From contig CATKZP010000008.1 of NCBI GenBank assembly GCA_949841355.1, positions 1 to 64,000 of the forward strand: a DNA stretch of 64,000 nt. The letters are read 5' to 3'. Source of the stretch: an uncultured Oscillospiraceae bacterium (GTDB lineage: Bacteria > Bacillota > Clostridia > Oscillospirales > Oscillospiraceae). Each line of letters begins with the position of its first letter. Position 1 is the first letter of the stretch. Shown here piece by piece: positions 43,176-51,233 of this stretch. Both the position numbers and the translations under genes were made by a program. The notes beneath the pieces were generated by a model. It had not been told where the DNA came from, made no database searches, and saw only the letters and a program-made list of their open reading frames with translations.

Positions 43176-45596
43176 TCAGCGCAGGCAGGCGGCGGCACGG
43201 GCCAGCATGGCCCCGCCCCCCACCCGGTAGCCGCTGGCGGCATAGCGGGCCCGGCCCGCGCCGTCGCACAGCACCGCCAGGGGCGGGGCGTCCGGGTCGC
43301 AGGCCAGACGCCGGGCGAAGTCCTCCAGGTTGTAGGCCCAGTCGTCCAGCAGCACCCGGGCGGCGGGCCACCGCCCCAGCAGCCCGGCCAGGGTGGGCTG
43401 GGCCGCTCCCTCCCGGCGGCGCAGGAGGAAGAGTACGTTCACCCCCAGGCAGTCCAGCGCGGCGCGCTGGCCGTCCAGCTCGCCCAGCAGGTGCTCGGTT
43501 GGCTCGGCACCCTCCTCCACCCACACCAGCAGGGTGGGACGGCCGTTGAGGCGGAAGATGTCGGCCGTCTCCCCGCCGTCCGGCGCGCGGGCGGGGGTGG
43601 CAGGCATGGGCAGGCAGGTGAGCGCCCGCTCCAGGTCGAAGGGGCGGCGGCGCAGCTCCACGGCGGCGGTTTCGCCGGGGGAGAGGTCCAGCTCCCGCCG
43701 GGAGGCCAGCTGGCTGCCGTTGGGCAGGCGGGTGGAGGTGATAAGGCGGCAGCGCCCCGCGGGCAGGCGGACGGTGAGCGCGCCGTCCGTCCAGGTCCCG
43801 TCCTCCAGAGACAGCGCCTGCCAGCCCGTTCCCGTCCAGCGGGAGAGGGTCCAGTCCTGGCCGCAGACGGGGGGCGTGCCGGGGCAGGTCAGGCGCAGCG
43901 TCCCCGTCTCCTCCGGGCGGATGGCGTGGAAGGCCCCGTCCCGCCAGAACTGGGGCGCGCCGTCCAGCGGCCGCAGCCGGGCGGGAACCCCCAGGGCGCG
44001 CAGGGCGGCGATGAGCAGCACCCGGCGGCTCTTTTCATCGCACCGCCCCGCCCGCAGCGCCGCCAGCGGCGGCCAGTACAGGGGACGGTAGGAGTCCTGG
44101 CCGTCCGCGAGGGCTGTCCGCTCCTCCAGCCAGGAGGCCAGGGCGGCGGGATCGTCCCCCAGGGGGGGCAGCAGGGCGCGCAGCCCGTTCAGCCAGGGGG
44201 TGAGGGGCTCCAGAGCCGCCCGGGGGCAGGCCAGATAGGGCCAGTACACCTCCTCCGGCACGCCGGGGGGCGGGGGCGGGAGGCCTTGCAGGTGTCCGGC
44301 CAGGGCGGCGGCGCCGGCGTCCCGCAGGTCCTTGTCCGTGAGGGTGTGCGCCAGCGCCTCCCGGCGGGGACCGCCGTCCCCGGCGAGAAAGGCGGCGATC
44401 TGGCCGAAGTTCCCCCGGGCCGCCCGGAGCAGGTCCTCCCGGCCGGGGAGGGCGCGGGCGGGGTCGTACTGTCCGGCCAGGCGCTGGGCGCGGGCGGCGG
44501 CGCACTGGGCCAGCTCCCGGGCGCGCCGGCGCTTTTGGGCCGGGGTGAGGGGGACGGCCCGGGCGGGGTCGGGCTCCGGGGCGCGAACGTCAAAGTCCGT
44601 CCAGCCGCTGTCCCCCGACGGGAGGGGGGCCAGCTCCAGGGTGAGGGCGTCCCCCTCGCAGTCCCCCTCCGCAGCAAGGGAGCCCAGGCGGGCCAGTACG
44701 TGGACGCCGCCCAGCCCCAGCTCCACCCGGGCCTGTCCCGCGCCGTCCGCGGTGAGGGCGGCGATGGTGTGGAAAAAGCCGTCGTTGAGCAGCTGCACCT
44801 CAAAAACCGCCCCGGCGGCGGGCCTGCCGTCCAGCAGCGCCCGGAGGACGGCGGTATGGGTCCGGGCGTACCGGGAGGTCTGGTTAAACCAGCTCACGCC
44901 CCCCTCCCGCCCCAGGGGCGCGCCGTGGAGGGGGGAGCTGCCGGAGCCGAACAGCCTGCTGTGCACCAGCACCGCCCGGGAGGCGGCGGTGTTGAACCAG
45001 CCCCGGTCCAGCACCGGCTCTGGCTCGCAGGCCCCCAGAAACCGCCACGTCCCATCGCACAGCGCCTCCACCCAGGCGTGGTTGTCCCCGCAGTGGGCCC
45101 AGCGGGGGGCGTATACCTGCCGGGCGGGGATGCCCACGCTGCGCAGGGCGGACACCAGGAAGGCGGACTCCTCCCCGCACCGGCCGCTGCCGCAGCGGTA
45201 TACCGTCAAGGGGGAGGCGGTACGCTCGTCCTGGGCCTCGTAGGAGGCGTGCTCGCAGCACCAGCGGTTGGCCTCCAGCACCCGGTCCTCCGCGGCGGGA
45301 AGGTCCTTTACCCGGGGCCACAGGGAGGCGTGAAACAGCGCCCGGTGGAAGGACAGATCCTCGTCGTTCACCCGGGGGAAGAGAACGTAGTGGGCGAAAA
45401 TCTCCCACTCCAGCGCCCCGCACCAGGGGGCCGCCTCCCGCAGGGCTAGGGCGTGATGGGCAAAGCGCAGGAAGAGGGAGAAGGGATAGCAGTCCAAATC
45501 GCTGTCCGGCAGGTGGTCCCGGAGAAACTCCATGGCCCGGCGGCGATCCCCCTCCAGGGCGGAGAGCTCCCGCGCCCAGCAGGCGTCACGGCGCAT
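43176..45596 (-). CDS. Large transglutaminase-like protein with a degenerate second core
   Basis: The 806-residue protein has no signal peptide or membrane segment. Its N-terminal transglutaminase core has YRCGSGRCGEESAFLVSALR (catalytic C140), GDNHAWVEALCDGTWRFLG (H173) and an acidic residue nearby. A central Ala/Arg-rich region leads to a second, degenerate core, GRCDEKSRRVLLIAALRALGVPARL, that lacks the His motif. The C-terminal 120 residues (LLVWVEEG, NVLFLLRRREG) look thioredoxin-like. It overlaps the upstream aminopeptidase gene by 11 nt. Probably a cytoplasmic peptide- or amide-processing enzyme; I cannot name a substrate. Confidence 0.8.
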   Translation of the reverse strand: MRRDACWARELSALEGDRRRAMEFLRDHLPDSDLDCYPFSLFLRFAHHALALREAAPWCGALEWEIFAHYVLFPRVNDEDLSFHRALFHASLWPRVKDLPAAEDRVLEANRWCCEHASYEAQDERTASPLTVYRCGSGRCGEESAFLVSALRSVGIPARQVYAPRWAHCGDNHAWVEALCDGTWRFLGACEPEPVLDRGWFNTAASRAVLVHSRLFGSGSSPLHGAPLGREGGVSWFNQTSRYARTHTAVLRALLDGRPAAGAVFEVQLLNDGFFHTIAALTADGAGQARVELGLGGVHVLARLGSLAAEGDCEGDALTLELAPLPSGDSGWTDFDVRAPEPDPARAVPLTPAQKRRRARELAQCAAARAQRLAGQYDPARALPGREDLLRAARGNFGQIAAFLAGDGGPRREALAHTLTDKDLRDAGAAALAGHLQGLPPPPPGVPEEVYWPYLACPRAALEPLTPWLNGLRALLPPLGDDPAALASWLEERTALADGQDSYRPLYWPPLAALRAGRCDEKSRRVLLIAALRALGVPARLRPLDGAPQFWRDGAFHAIRPEETGTLRLTCPGTPPVCGQDWTLSRWTGTGWQALSLEDGTWTDGALTVRLPAGRCRLITSTRLPNGSQLASRRELDLSPGETAAVELRRRPFDLERALTCLPMPATPARAPDGGETADIFRLNGRPTLLVWVEEGAEPTEHLLGELDGQRAALDCLGVNVLFLLRRREGAAQPTLAGLLGRWPAARVLLDDWAYNLEDFARRLACDPDAPPLAVLCDGAGRARYAASGYRVGGGAMLARAAACLR

Positions 45597-46944
45597 CGGA
45601 AAGCTCCCGGCACAGCTCGTACAGGGTGGTCACTCCCGCGCCGGTGGCCCCGGCGGTCTGGTACTCCCAGCGGGGCCGGTCCACCCAGGCGGTGCCCGCG
45701 ATGTCCAGGTGAATCCAGGGCAGGCTTTCCGCGAACGCGCCCACAAAGAGCCCCGCGGTGATGGCCCCGCAGCCGTCGCTGGACTGATTGCAAAGGTCGG
45801 CCACCGGGCTTTCGATCATTTTCCGGTACTCGGGGAAGCCGGGGAAGCGCCAGTACTGCTCCCCGGCCCGCTCGGCGGCGCTCAGGAAGGTGTGGAACAG
45901 CCCCTCGTCATTGGTGAGCAGCCCCGCCGTGGTGAAGCCCAGGGCGGCCACGCACGCCCCGGTGAGGGTGGCGATGTCCACCACCCGGCCGGCGCCCTCC
46001 TGCTGGATGGCGTAGGTGATGGCGTCGGCCAGGATGAGGCGGCCCTCCGCGTCGGTGTTGTTTACCTGGATGGTCTTGCCGGACATGGAGCGGATCACGT
46101 CGCCGGGGAGGAAGCTGTCCGCCGACAGGCGGTTCTCCACCGCCGGGATGACGGCCACCGCGTTCACCGGCGCTTTGTTCTCCGCCAGGGCCAGCACCGC
46201 GCCGCACACCGCCGCGCCCCCGGCCATGTCTCCCCGGGTGCCCTTGAGCCCGGCGGCGGTTTTCAGGCAGTAGCCGCCGGTGTCGCAGCACACCCCCTTG
46301 CCCACCAGGGCGATGGGGGGCGCGCCCTCCCGCCCGCCGCGCCAGCGCAGCACGATGAGCTGGGGCGGGTGGACGGCGCTGTCCGCCACGGCGTGGTAGG
46401 CCCCCATGCCCAGCGCCCGGGTCCGGTCCCCGTCCAGGATTTCCACCTCCACGCCCAGCGGTCCGGCGGCTTGGGCCATCCGCTGGGCCATGTCCTGGGG
46501 GGTGAGCAGGTTGGCGGGGCAGTTCACCAGGTCCCGGGCGAAGCACACCGCCCGGGTGACCGCGTCCGCCTGGGCCAGGGCGTCCTCCAGCCCCTCCGCC
46601 CCGGCGAGGTAGAGGGTAAAGGGGGTATCCTCCCGCTCCTTCCAGGCGGGCTGGCGGTAGCAGGCCAGCTGCGCCCCCTGGGCCAGGGCGGCCGCGCCCT
46701 GGGGCCCCAGGGCCTTCACCGCCGGGGCGGCGTCCAGCACGGCGCTGTCAGCCCCCAGCTCCCGCAGGGCCTTCACCGCCTTGGCGGCGGCGCGGCGGAG
46801 GGTTTCAAGGCCGGGGTCCTTCCCCAGACCGACGATGAGCACACGGCCCTGAACCCCCGTGCGCAGGGCCAGGGCTCCGCCCGGGCCGTCCAGCTCCAAT
46901 TCTACGCGCCAGGCGGCGCTCTCTTCTTGCCAAAGTTTGACCAT
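45586..46944 (-). CDS. M17 leucyl aminopeptidase family protein
   Basis: This 452-residue protein has the M17 signature NTDAEGRLILAD near residue 280 and the metal and catalytic ligands Lys and Asp in GKGVCCDTGGYCLK, Asp in GTRGDMAGG, and Asp and Glu in the signature. The usual F-D-S-G-G segment reads C-D-T-G-G and has extra cysteines. It would release N-terminal amino acids from peptides in the cytoplasm. It lies between the fucosidase gene (14 nt upstream) and the transglutaminase-like gene, so all three form one operon. Confidence 0.93.
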   Translation of the reverse strand: MVKLWQEESAAWRVELELDGPGGALALRTGVQGRVLIVGLGKDPGLETLRRAAAKAVKALRELGADSAVLDAAPAVKALGPQGAAALAQGAQLACYRQPAWKEREDTPFTLYLAGAEGLEDALAQADAVTRAVCFARDLVNCPANLLTPQDMAQRMAQAAGPLGVEVEILDGDRTRALGMGAYHAVADSAVHPPQLIVLRWRGGREGAPPIALVGKGVCCDTGGYCLKTAAGLKGTRGDMAGGAAVCGAVLALAENKAPVNAVAVIPAVENRLSADSFLPGDVIRSMSGKTIQVNNTDAEGRLILADAITYAIQQEGAGRVVDIATLTGACVAALGFTTAGLLTNDEGLFHTFLSAAERAGEQYWRFPGFPEYRKMIESPVADLCNQSSDGCGAITAGLFVGAFAESLPWIHLDIAGTAWVDRPRWEYQTAGATGAGVTTLYELCRELSDAP

Positions 46945-46958
46945 GTTTTGGTTCCTCC

Positions 46959-48275
46959 TTATATTTCGGGCCGGAGGCGGATCTCCAGCACCGTGTCAAT
47001 CTCGTCGGGCAGCACCGGGTCGGGGCCCAGCTCGGCAAAGGCCAGGGCGGGGTAGTCGCTGTGCACCCAGCTGTGGGACAGCCTCACCTCGCTGCCGTCC
47101 GCCAGGCGGCGGATGGACAAAATGCGGTCCTTGTCCACCCCGAACAGGGGCAGAGGGCCCACGGTGTTCTCAAACACGTGGGCGTACAGCCGATCCCCCC
47201 TGCGGGTGTAGCGGCCGAAGTCCGGCTTGGGCAGGCCAGCCGGGCCGCAGCCATAGACGCTCTCCCCGTTTTGATCCATCCACCGGCCCATCTCCGCCAG
47301 CACGGCCTGGGCCTGGTCCGGGAAACGCCCCTGGGCGTCGGGGCCCACGTTGAGCAGCAGATTGCCCCCCTTGGACACGCACTCCACCAGCTTTTTGACC
47401 AGCATGGGGGCGGGCTTGTAGAACCGGTCGCCGGCGCAGTAGCCCCAGTGGTTGTTCATGGTGACGCAGCTCTCCCACACCAGGGGGCGGCCCTGGGCGT
47501 CGAACAGGCCGTCGGGAGGGACGATCTGCTCGGGGCTGACGAAGTCCCCGTGGAAGGGGGTGGGGGCGCAGGCGGCCAGAGAGCCAAAGCCCTCGCCGCT
47601 CACCTCCAGGCGGTTGTTCACCACCACGCCGGGCTGGAGGGAGCGCACCAGCTCCATCAGCTGGGTCCCCCGCCACGCCTCCCCCCGGAGCCGGCCGTAG
47701 GAGAAGTCGAACCACAAAAGGTCCAGCCTGCCGTAGTTGGAGCACAGCTCCCGCACCTGGGCGTGCAGGTAGTCCAGGTAGCGGCTGAAATCCCGGCCCT
47801 CATTGCCGCAGGCGGGGTCGTCCCGCATGGGGTGGTTCTCGTCGCCGTAGTGGGGGAAGTCGGGGTGGCGCCAGTCGATGAGGGAGAAGTACAGCCCGGC
47901 CCTCAGCCCCGCCTCCCGGGCGGCGTCCAGAAACTCCCGGACGAAATCCCGGCCCGCCGGGCTGTTGGTGGACTTGAAGTCGGTATACGCGCTGTCGAAC
48001 AGGCAGAAGCCGTCGTGGTGCTTGGCGGTGAGCACGGCGTACTGCATCCCGGCCCCCTTGGCGGCGGCCATCCACTGGCGCATGTCGCAGTGCCTGGGGT
48101 TAAATTCCGCCATGAGGGGGTCGTAATCCTCGCTGGGAATGCGCTCCACGCTGCGCACCCACTCCCCCCGGGCGGGGATGGCGTACAGCCCCCAGTGGAG
48201 AAACAGCCCAAACCGGGCCTGAGTGAACCAGGCCGTCCGGCGCTCATAGGCCTGGCGGTCGAATACAAAGGACAT
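46959..48275 (-). CDS. Alpha-L-fucosidase, GH29 family
   Basis: The 438-residue protein is a GH29 retaining fucosidase. FGLFLHWGLYAIPARGEW is the N-terminal signature, YAVLTAKHHDGFCLFDS follows, and the nucleophile Asp is in DLLWFDFSYGR near residue 195; GGNLLLNVGPDAQG near 315 is also typical. There is no signal peptide, so it should act on fucosylated oligosaccharides already imported. GGAGGGG precedes the ATG. It leads the fucosidase-aminopeptidase-transglutaminase operon, suggesting use of host glycoprotein or glycopeptide fragments. Confidence 0.95.
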   Translation of the reverse strand: MSFVFDRQAYERRTAWFTQARFGLFLHWGLYAIPARGEWVRSVERIPSEDYDPLMAEFNPRHCDMRQWMAAAKGAGMQYAVLTAKHHDGFCLFDSAYTDFKSTNSPAGRDFVREFLDAAREAGLRAGLYFSLIDWRHPDFPHYGDENHPMRDDPACGNEGRDFSRYLDYLHAQVRELCSNYGRLDLLWFDFSYGRLRGEAWRGTQLMELVRSLQPGVVVNNRLEVSGEGFGSLAACAPTPFHGDFVSPEQIVPPDGLFDAQGRPLVWESCVTMNNHWGYCAGDRFYKPAPMLVKKLVECVSKGGNLLLNVGPDAQGRFPDQAQAVLAEMGRWMDQNGESVYGCGPAGLPKPDFGRYTRRGDRLYAHVFENTVGPLPLFGVDKDRILSIRRLADGSEVRLSHSWVHSDYPALAFAELGPDPVLPDEIDTVLEIRLRPEI

Positions 48276-48297
48276 GGCGTCCCCTCCTCTCCCGATT

Positions 48298-48326
48298 ATT
48301 TTACCGGCTTATCCGCGGGATGACAA
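48298..48326 (-). promoter_or_regulatory. SigA promoter of the fucosidase operon
   Basis: TTGTCA (48321-48326) and TAAAAT (48298-48303) lie 17 bp apart on the minus strand. Its -35 is only 7 bp from that of the divergent cutC promoter. Confidence 0.8.
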
Positions 48327-48333
48327 GCCCTTG

Positions 48334-48362
48334 TTGACAGGCGGGAGGGAGAAATATATAAT
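48334..48362 (+). promoter_or_regulatory. SigA promoter of cutC
   Basis: Perfect TTGACA and TATAAT hexamers are separated by 17 bp, 30 bp before cutC. Confidence 0.92.
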
Positions 48363-48392
48363 ATTCCCCAAACAGACAAGGAGGACGGGGCT

Positions 48393-49145
48393 ATGGGAAG
48401 GATTCTGCTTGAGGTGTGCTGCGGCAGCGCGGACGACGTGATCGAGGCCCACCGCGGCGGGGCGGACCGGGCGGAGCTGAACTGCGACCTGTTCCACGGC
48501 GGGCTCACCCCCACGCTGGGGTCCCTGCTGGTGGCCAAGCGGGAGACGGGAATGAAAATCATCGCCATGGTGCGCCCCCGGGAGGGGGGGTTCTGCTACA
48601 CCCAGGCGGAGTTCGCCGCCGCGGTGGAGGACGCGAAGCTGCTGCTGGACCACGGGGCGGACGGGCTGGCCTTCGGCTTCCTCCGCGAGGACGGCACGGT
48701 GGACGCGCAGCGCACCGGCGCACTGGCCCAGCTGTGCCGGGAGCGGGGGAAGGAGCCGGTGTTCCACCGGGCCATCGACGTGACCCCGGACTGGCGCGGG
48801 GCGCTGGATACGCTCATGGAGCTGGGGGTGGCCAGGGTGCTCACCAGCGGGCAGCAGTCCAGCGTCCCCCTGGGGGCGGACACCATCCGGCAGATGCTGG
48901 AATACGCCGATGGGCGCATTGAGATCCTCCCCGGCGGCGGCGTCAACGCCCGGAACCTGGAGTGGGTGGCCGCCCAGACCGGCTGCACCCAGCTGCACAT
49001 GTCGGGCCACACCGTCCGGACCGACCCCTCCGCCCGGAACGACCGGGGCATCCACTACGGCGGCTGCCTGTACCCCCCGGAGGACAGCTATAAGGTGGTG
49101 GACGGGGCGTATGTCGCCGGAGTGGCGGCGGCGCTGAAAAAATAA
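48393..49145 (+). CDS. cutC: CutC family protein
   Basis: The 250-residue TIM-barrel protein has the CutC signature ILLEVCCGSADDVIEAHRGGADRAELN at its start (residues 4-30), MVRPREGGFCYT, VFHRAIDV and the C-terminal LHMSGHT. CutC was linked to copper tolerance in E. coli, but the molecular role is unsettled; do not assume a role in copper handling here, since the csoR-copA locus is 12 kb away. GGAGG precedes the ATG. It is followed at once by a new promoter. Confidence 0.93.
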   Translation: MGRILLEVCCGSADDVIEAHRGGADRAELNCDLFHGGLTPTLGSLLVAKRETGMKIIAMVRPREGGFCYTQAEFAAAVEDAKLLLDHGADGLAFGFLREDGTVDAQRTGALAQLCRERGKEPVFHRAIDVTPDWRGALDTLMELGVARVLTSGQQSSVPLGADTIRQMLEYADGRIEILPGGGVNARNLEWVAAQTGCTQLHMSGHTVRTDPSARNDRGIHYGGCLYPPEDSYKVVDGAYVAGVAAALKK

Positions 49146-49149
49146 GGGC

Positions 49150-49178
49150 TTGACAATCCCCGGGGAAAGGGATATACT
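49150..49178 (+). promoter_or_regulatory. SigA promoter of the leader peptide and ABC exporter
   Basis: Perfect TTGACA and TATACT are separated by 17 bp, about 40 bp before the leader ORF. Confidence 0.9.
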
Positions 49179-49218
49179 TGTCAACGCTGTGAAAATGTAT
49201 AGAAAGGAGGCGCGCGAT

Positions 49219-49302
49219 ATGCTGAATACTCTATTTGTGGGCAAGAAGAACGCAGGCAGTATGGGATTGTTGGGATATTTGCGCGCCTTGGGGATGGAGT
49301 AA
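49219..49302 (+). CDS. 27-residue leader peptide of the ABC exporter operon
   Basis: This short ORF has a very strong ribosome-binding site (GAAAGGAGG, 8 nt before ATG) and encodes 27 residues starting MLNTLFVGKKNAGSMG, mildly hydrophobic and basic, ending in LRALGME. It lies between the promoter and an intrinsic terminator, and is not part of a longer frame. The layout is like bmrB ahead of bmrCD in B. subtilis, where ribosome stalling on the leader by translation-targeting antibiotics permits read-through. The 3' codons GGGATGGAG can pair with CTTCCATTCCC just downstream (49309-49319). Confidence 0.75.
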   Translation: MLNTLFVGKKNAGSMGLLGYLRALGME

Positions 49303-49335
49303 TCGGGCTTCCATTCCCGGTCATTTTGGTATGCG

Positions 49336-49366
49336 GCGTCCCTTCTGTCCAGAAGGGGCGCTTTTT
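49336..49366 (+). terminator. Attenuator terminator ahead of the ABC exporter
   Basis: An 11-bp stem GCGTCCCTTCT / AGAAGGGGCGC (49336-49346 with 49351-49361, loop GTCC) is followed by TTTTTG. It lies between the leader ORF and the exporter genes and would block them unless bypassed. Confidence 0.85.
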
Positions 49367-49391
49367 GCGTCCATGAGGAAAGGAGAAGTGT

Positions 49392-51233
49392 ATGGAATCA
49401 CAAACCAAACTGTCCGGGCGGGAAAAGACCGGGCTGATCCTGCGGTACCTGCGGGGCTGCTGGGGCTTTTTCGCCGCGTCCATTCTGCTGGCCTGGATGA
49501 ACACGGTGTGTAACGCCCTGGTGCCCCAGATCATCAGCTTTACCGTGGACTCGGTGCTGGGGGGCGAGGTCCCCGACCTGCCGGGCTTTCTGCGGGGATT
49601 GATCCCGCTGGACCGGCTGCGGGCCGATCCGCTGCCCTTTTTGTGGTGGGCGGCGGCGGGGGTGGCGCTGGCGGCGGCGGCGCGGGGCGTGTGCATTTAC
49701 GGTATGCGCGTCAACCTGTCCAAGGGGTCCGAGGGCTTTGTGAAGAGCCTGCGGGACGGCCTGTACAGCCATATCCAGCGCCTGAGCTTTCAATGGCACA
49801 CCGCCCACGCCACCGGCGACATCATCCAGCGGTGCACCTCCGACGTGGAGGTCATCCGCACCTTCGTCTGCAATCAGCTGATGGAGGTGGTGCGCACGGT
49901 GTTCCTCATCGTGCTCTACTCCTCCATCATGGTGGCCATGAACTGGCGCCTGGCCATGGTGTCGCTGGCCTTTATCCCCATCTCACTGCTGGCCTCGTGG
50001 GTGTTTTACGGCAAGATATCCCACCGGTTCAAGGCTGCGGACGAGGCGGAGGGCGAGCTGACCACCTGCACCCAGGAGAACCTCACCGGCGTGCGGGTGG
50101 TGCGGGCGTTCGGCCGGGAAAAATTTGAGATCGACCGGTTTGGCGAGAAAAACGACCACTTTTCCGCCCTCTGGGTGGAGCTAGGCAAGCTGCTCAGCGT
50201 CTACTGGGCGTCAGGGGCCTTCCTCACCGCCGCCCAGGTGATGGCGGTGATCGTGGCCGGGACGGTGGAGGCGGTGAACGGCGGGCTCTCCCTGGGCGAC
50301 TTCCAGGCCTTCGTCATCTACAACAGCGCCATGGCGTGGCCGGTGCGGTCGCTGGGCCGGGTGCTGTCCGACATGAGCAAGGCGGGGGTGTCCCTGGACC
50401 GGGTGGGCTATATCCTCCAGGCCGACGAGGAGAAGGACGGCCCGCAGGCCGGGACCGCCCGCTTGTCCGGCGACATCGCGTTCGACCACGTCACCTTCGG
50501 CTACGAGGGGCAGCAGGTGCTGCGGGACGTGTCCTTCACCATCCCCTGGGGGTCCACCTTCGCCATTCTGGGGGGCACCGGGTCGGGCAAGTCCACCCTG
50601 GTCCACCTGCTGGACCGCCTCTATGACCTGGGGGAGGGCCAGGGGAGAATCACCGTGGGCGGCACGGACATCCGGGACATCCCCCGGGAGGAGCTGCGCC
50701 GCCAGATCGGCCTGGTGCTCCAGGAGCCATTTTTGTTCTCCCAGACCATCCGGGAGAACATCGCCGCCACCCGGCCGGACGCCGCGGAGGAGGAGCTGCG
50801 CGCCTGCGCCCAGATCGCCTGCGTGGACGAGGCCATTGCCGAGCTGGCCGACGGCTGGGACACGGTGGTGGGCGAGCGGGGCGTCACCCTGTCCGGCGGG
50901 CAGAAGCAGCGGGTGGCCATCGCCCGGATGCTGCTGCAAAACGCGCCGGTGATGGTGTTCGACGACTCGCTGTCCGCCGTGGACGCGGAGACCGACGCAA
51001 AGATCCGCGCCGCGCTGAAGCAGCGTATGGCGGACGCCACCGTCATCCTCATCTCCCACCGGGTGACCAGCCTGATGCAGGCCGACCGCATCCTGGTGCT
51101 GGACGGGGGCCGGGTGGCGGACGAGGGAACCCACGCCGAGCTGGTGAGCCGCCCGGGCATCTATAAGGAGATCTACGACATTCAGATGAGCAGCGACGAC
51201 AGGGCGCTGGTGGAAGAAAGGGGGGAGGCGTAA
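49392..51233 (+). CDS. ABC exporter half-transporter, degenerate-site subunit
   Basis: The 613-residue protein has six membrane helices (about residues 25-330) and a C-terminal ATPase domain with Walker A GGTGSGKST, signature LSGGQKQR, and Walker B VMVFDDSLSAVD. The catalytic Glu after Walker B is Asp (F-D-D-S), as in the BmrC-type subunits of heterodimeric multidrug exporters. Its intact LSGGQ would complete the active site of the next gene product. GGAAAGGAG precedes the ATG. The stop overlaps the next start by 1 nt. Confidence 0.94.
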   Translation: MESQTKLSGREKTGLILRYLRGCWGFFAASILLAWMNTVCNALVPQIISFTVDSVLGGEVPDLPGFLRGLIPLDRLRADPLPFLWWAAAGVALAAAARGVCIYGMRVNLSKGSEGFVKSLRDGLYSHIQRLSFQWHTAHATGDIIQRCTSDVEVIRTFVCNQLMEVVRTVFLIVLYSSIMVAMNWRLAMVSLAFIPISLLASWVFYGKISHRFKAADEAEGELTTCTQENLTGVRVVRAFGREKFEIDRFGEKNDHFSALWVELGKLLSVYWASGAFLTAAQVMAVIVAGTVEAVNGGLSLGDFQAFVIYNSAMAWPVRSLGRVLSDMSKAGVSLDRVGYILQADEEKDGPQAGTARLSGDIAFDHVTFGYEGQQVLRDVSFTIPWGSTFAILGGTGSGKSTLVHLLDRLYDLGEGQGRITVGGTDIRDIPREELRRQIGLVLQEPFLFSQTIRENIAATRPDAAEEELRACAQIACVDEAIAELADGWDTVVGERGVTLSGGQKQRVAIARMLLQNAPVMVFDDSLSAVDAETDAKIRAALKQRMADATVILISHRVTSLMQADRILVLDGGRVADEGTHAELVSRPGIYKEIYDIQMSSDDRALVEERGEA

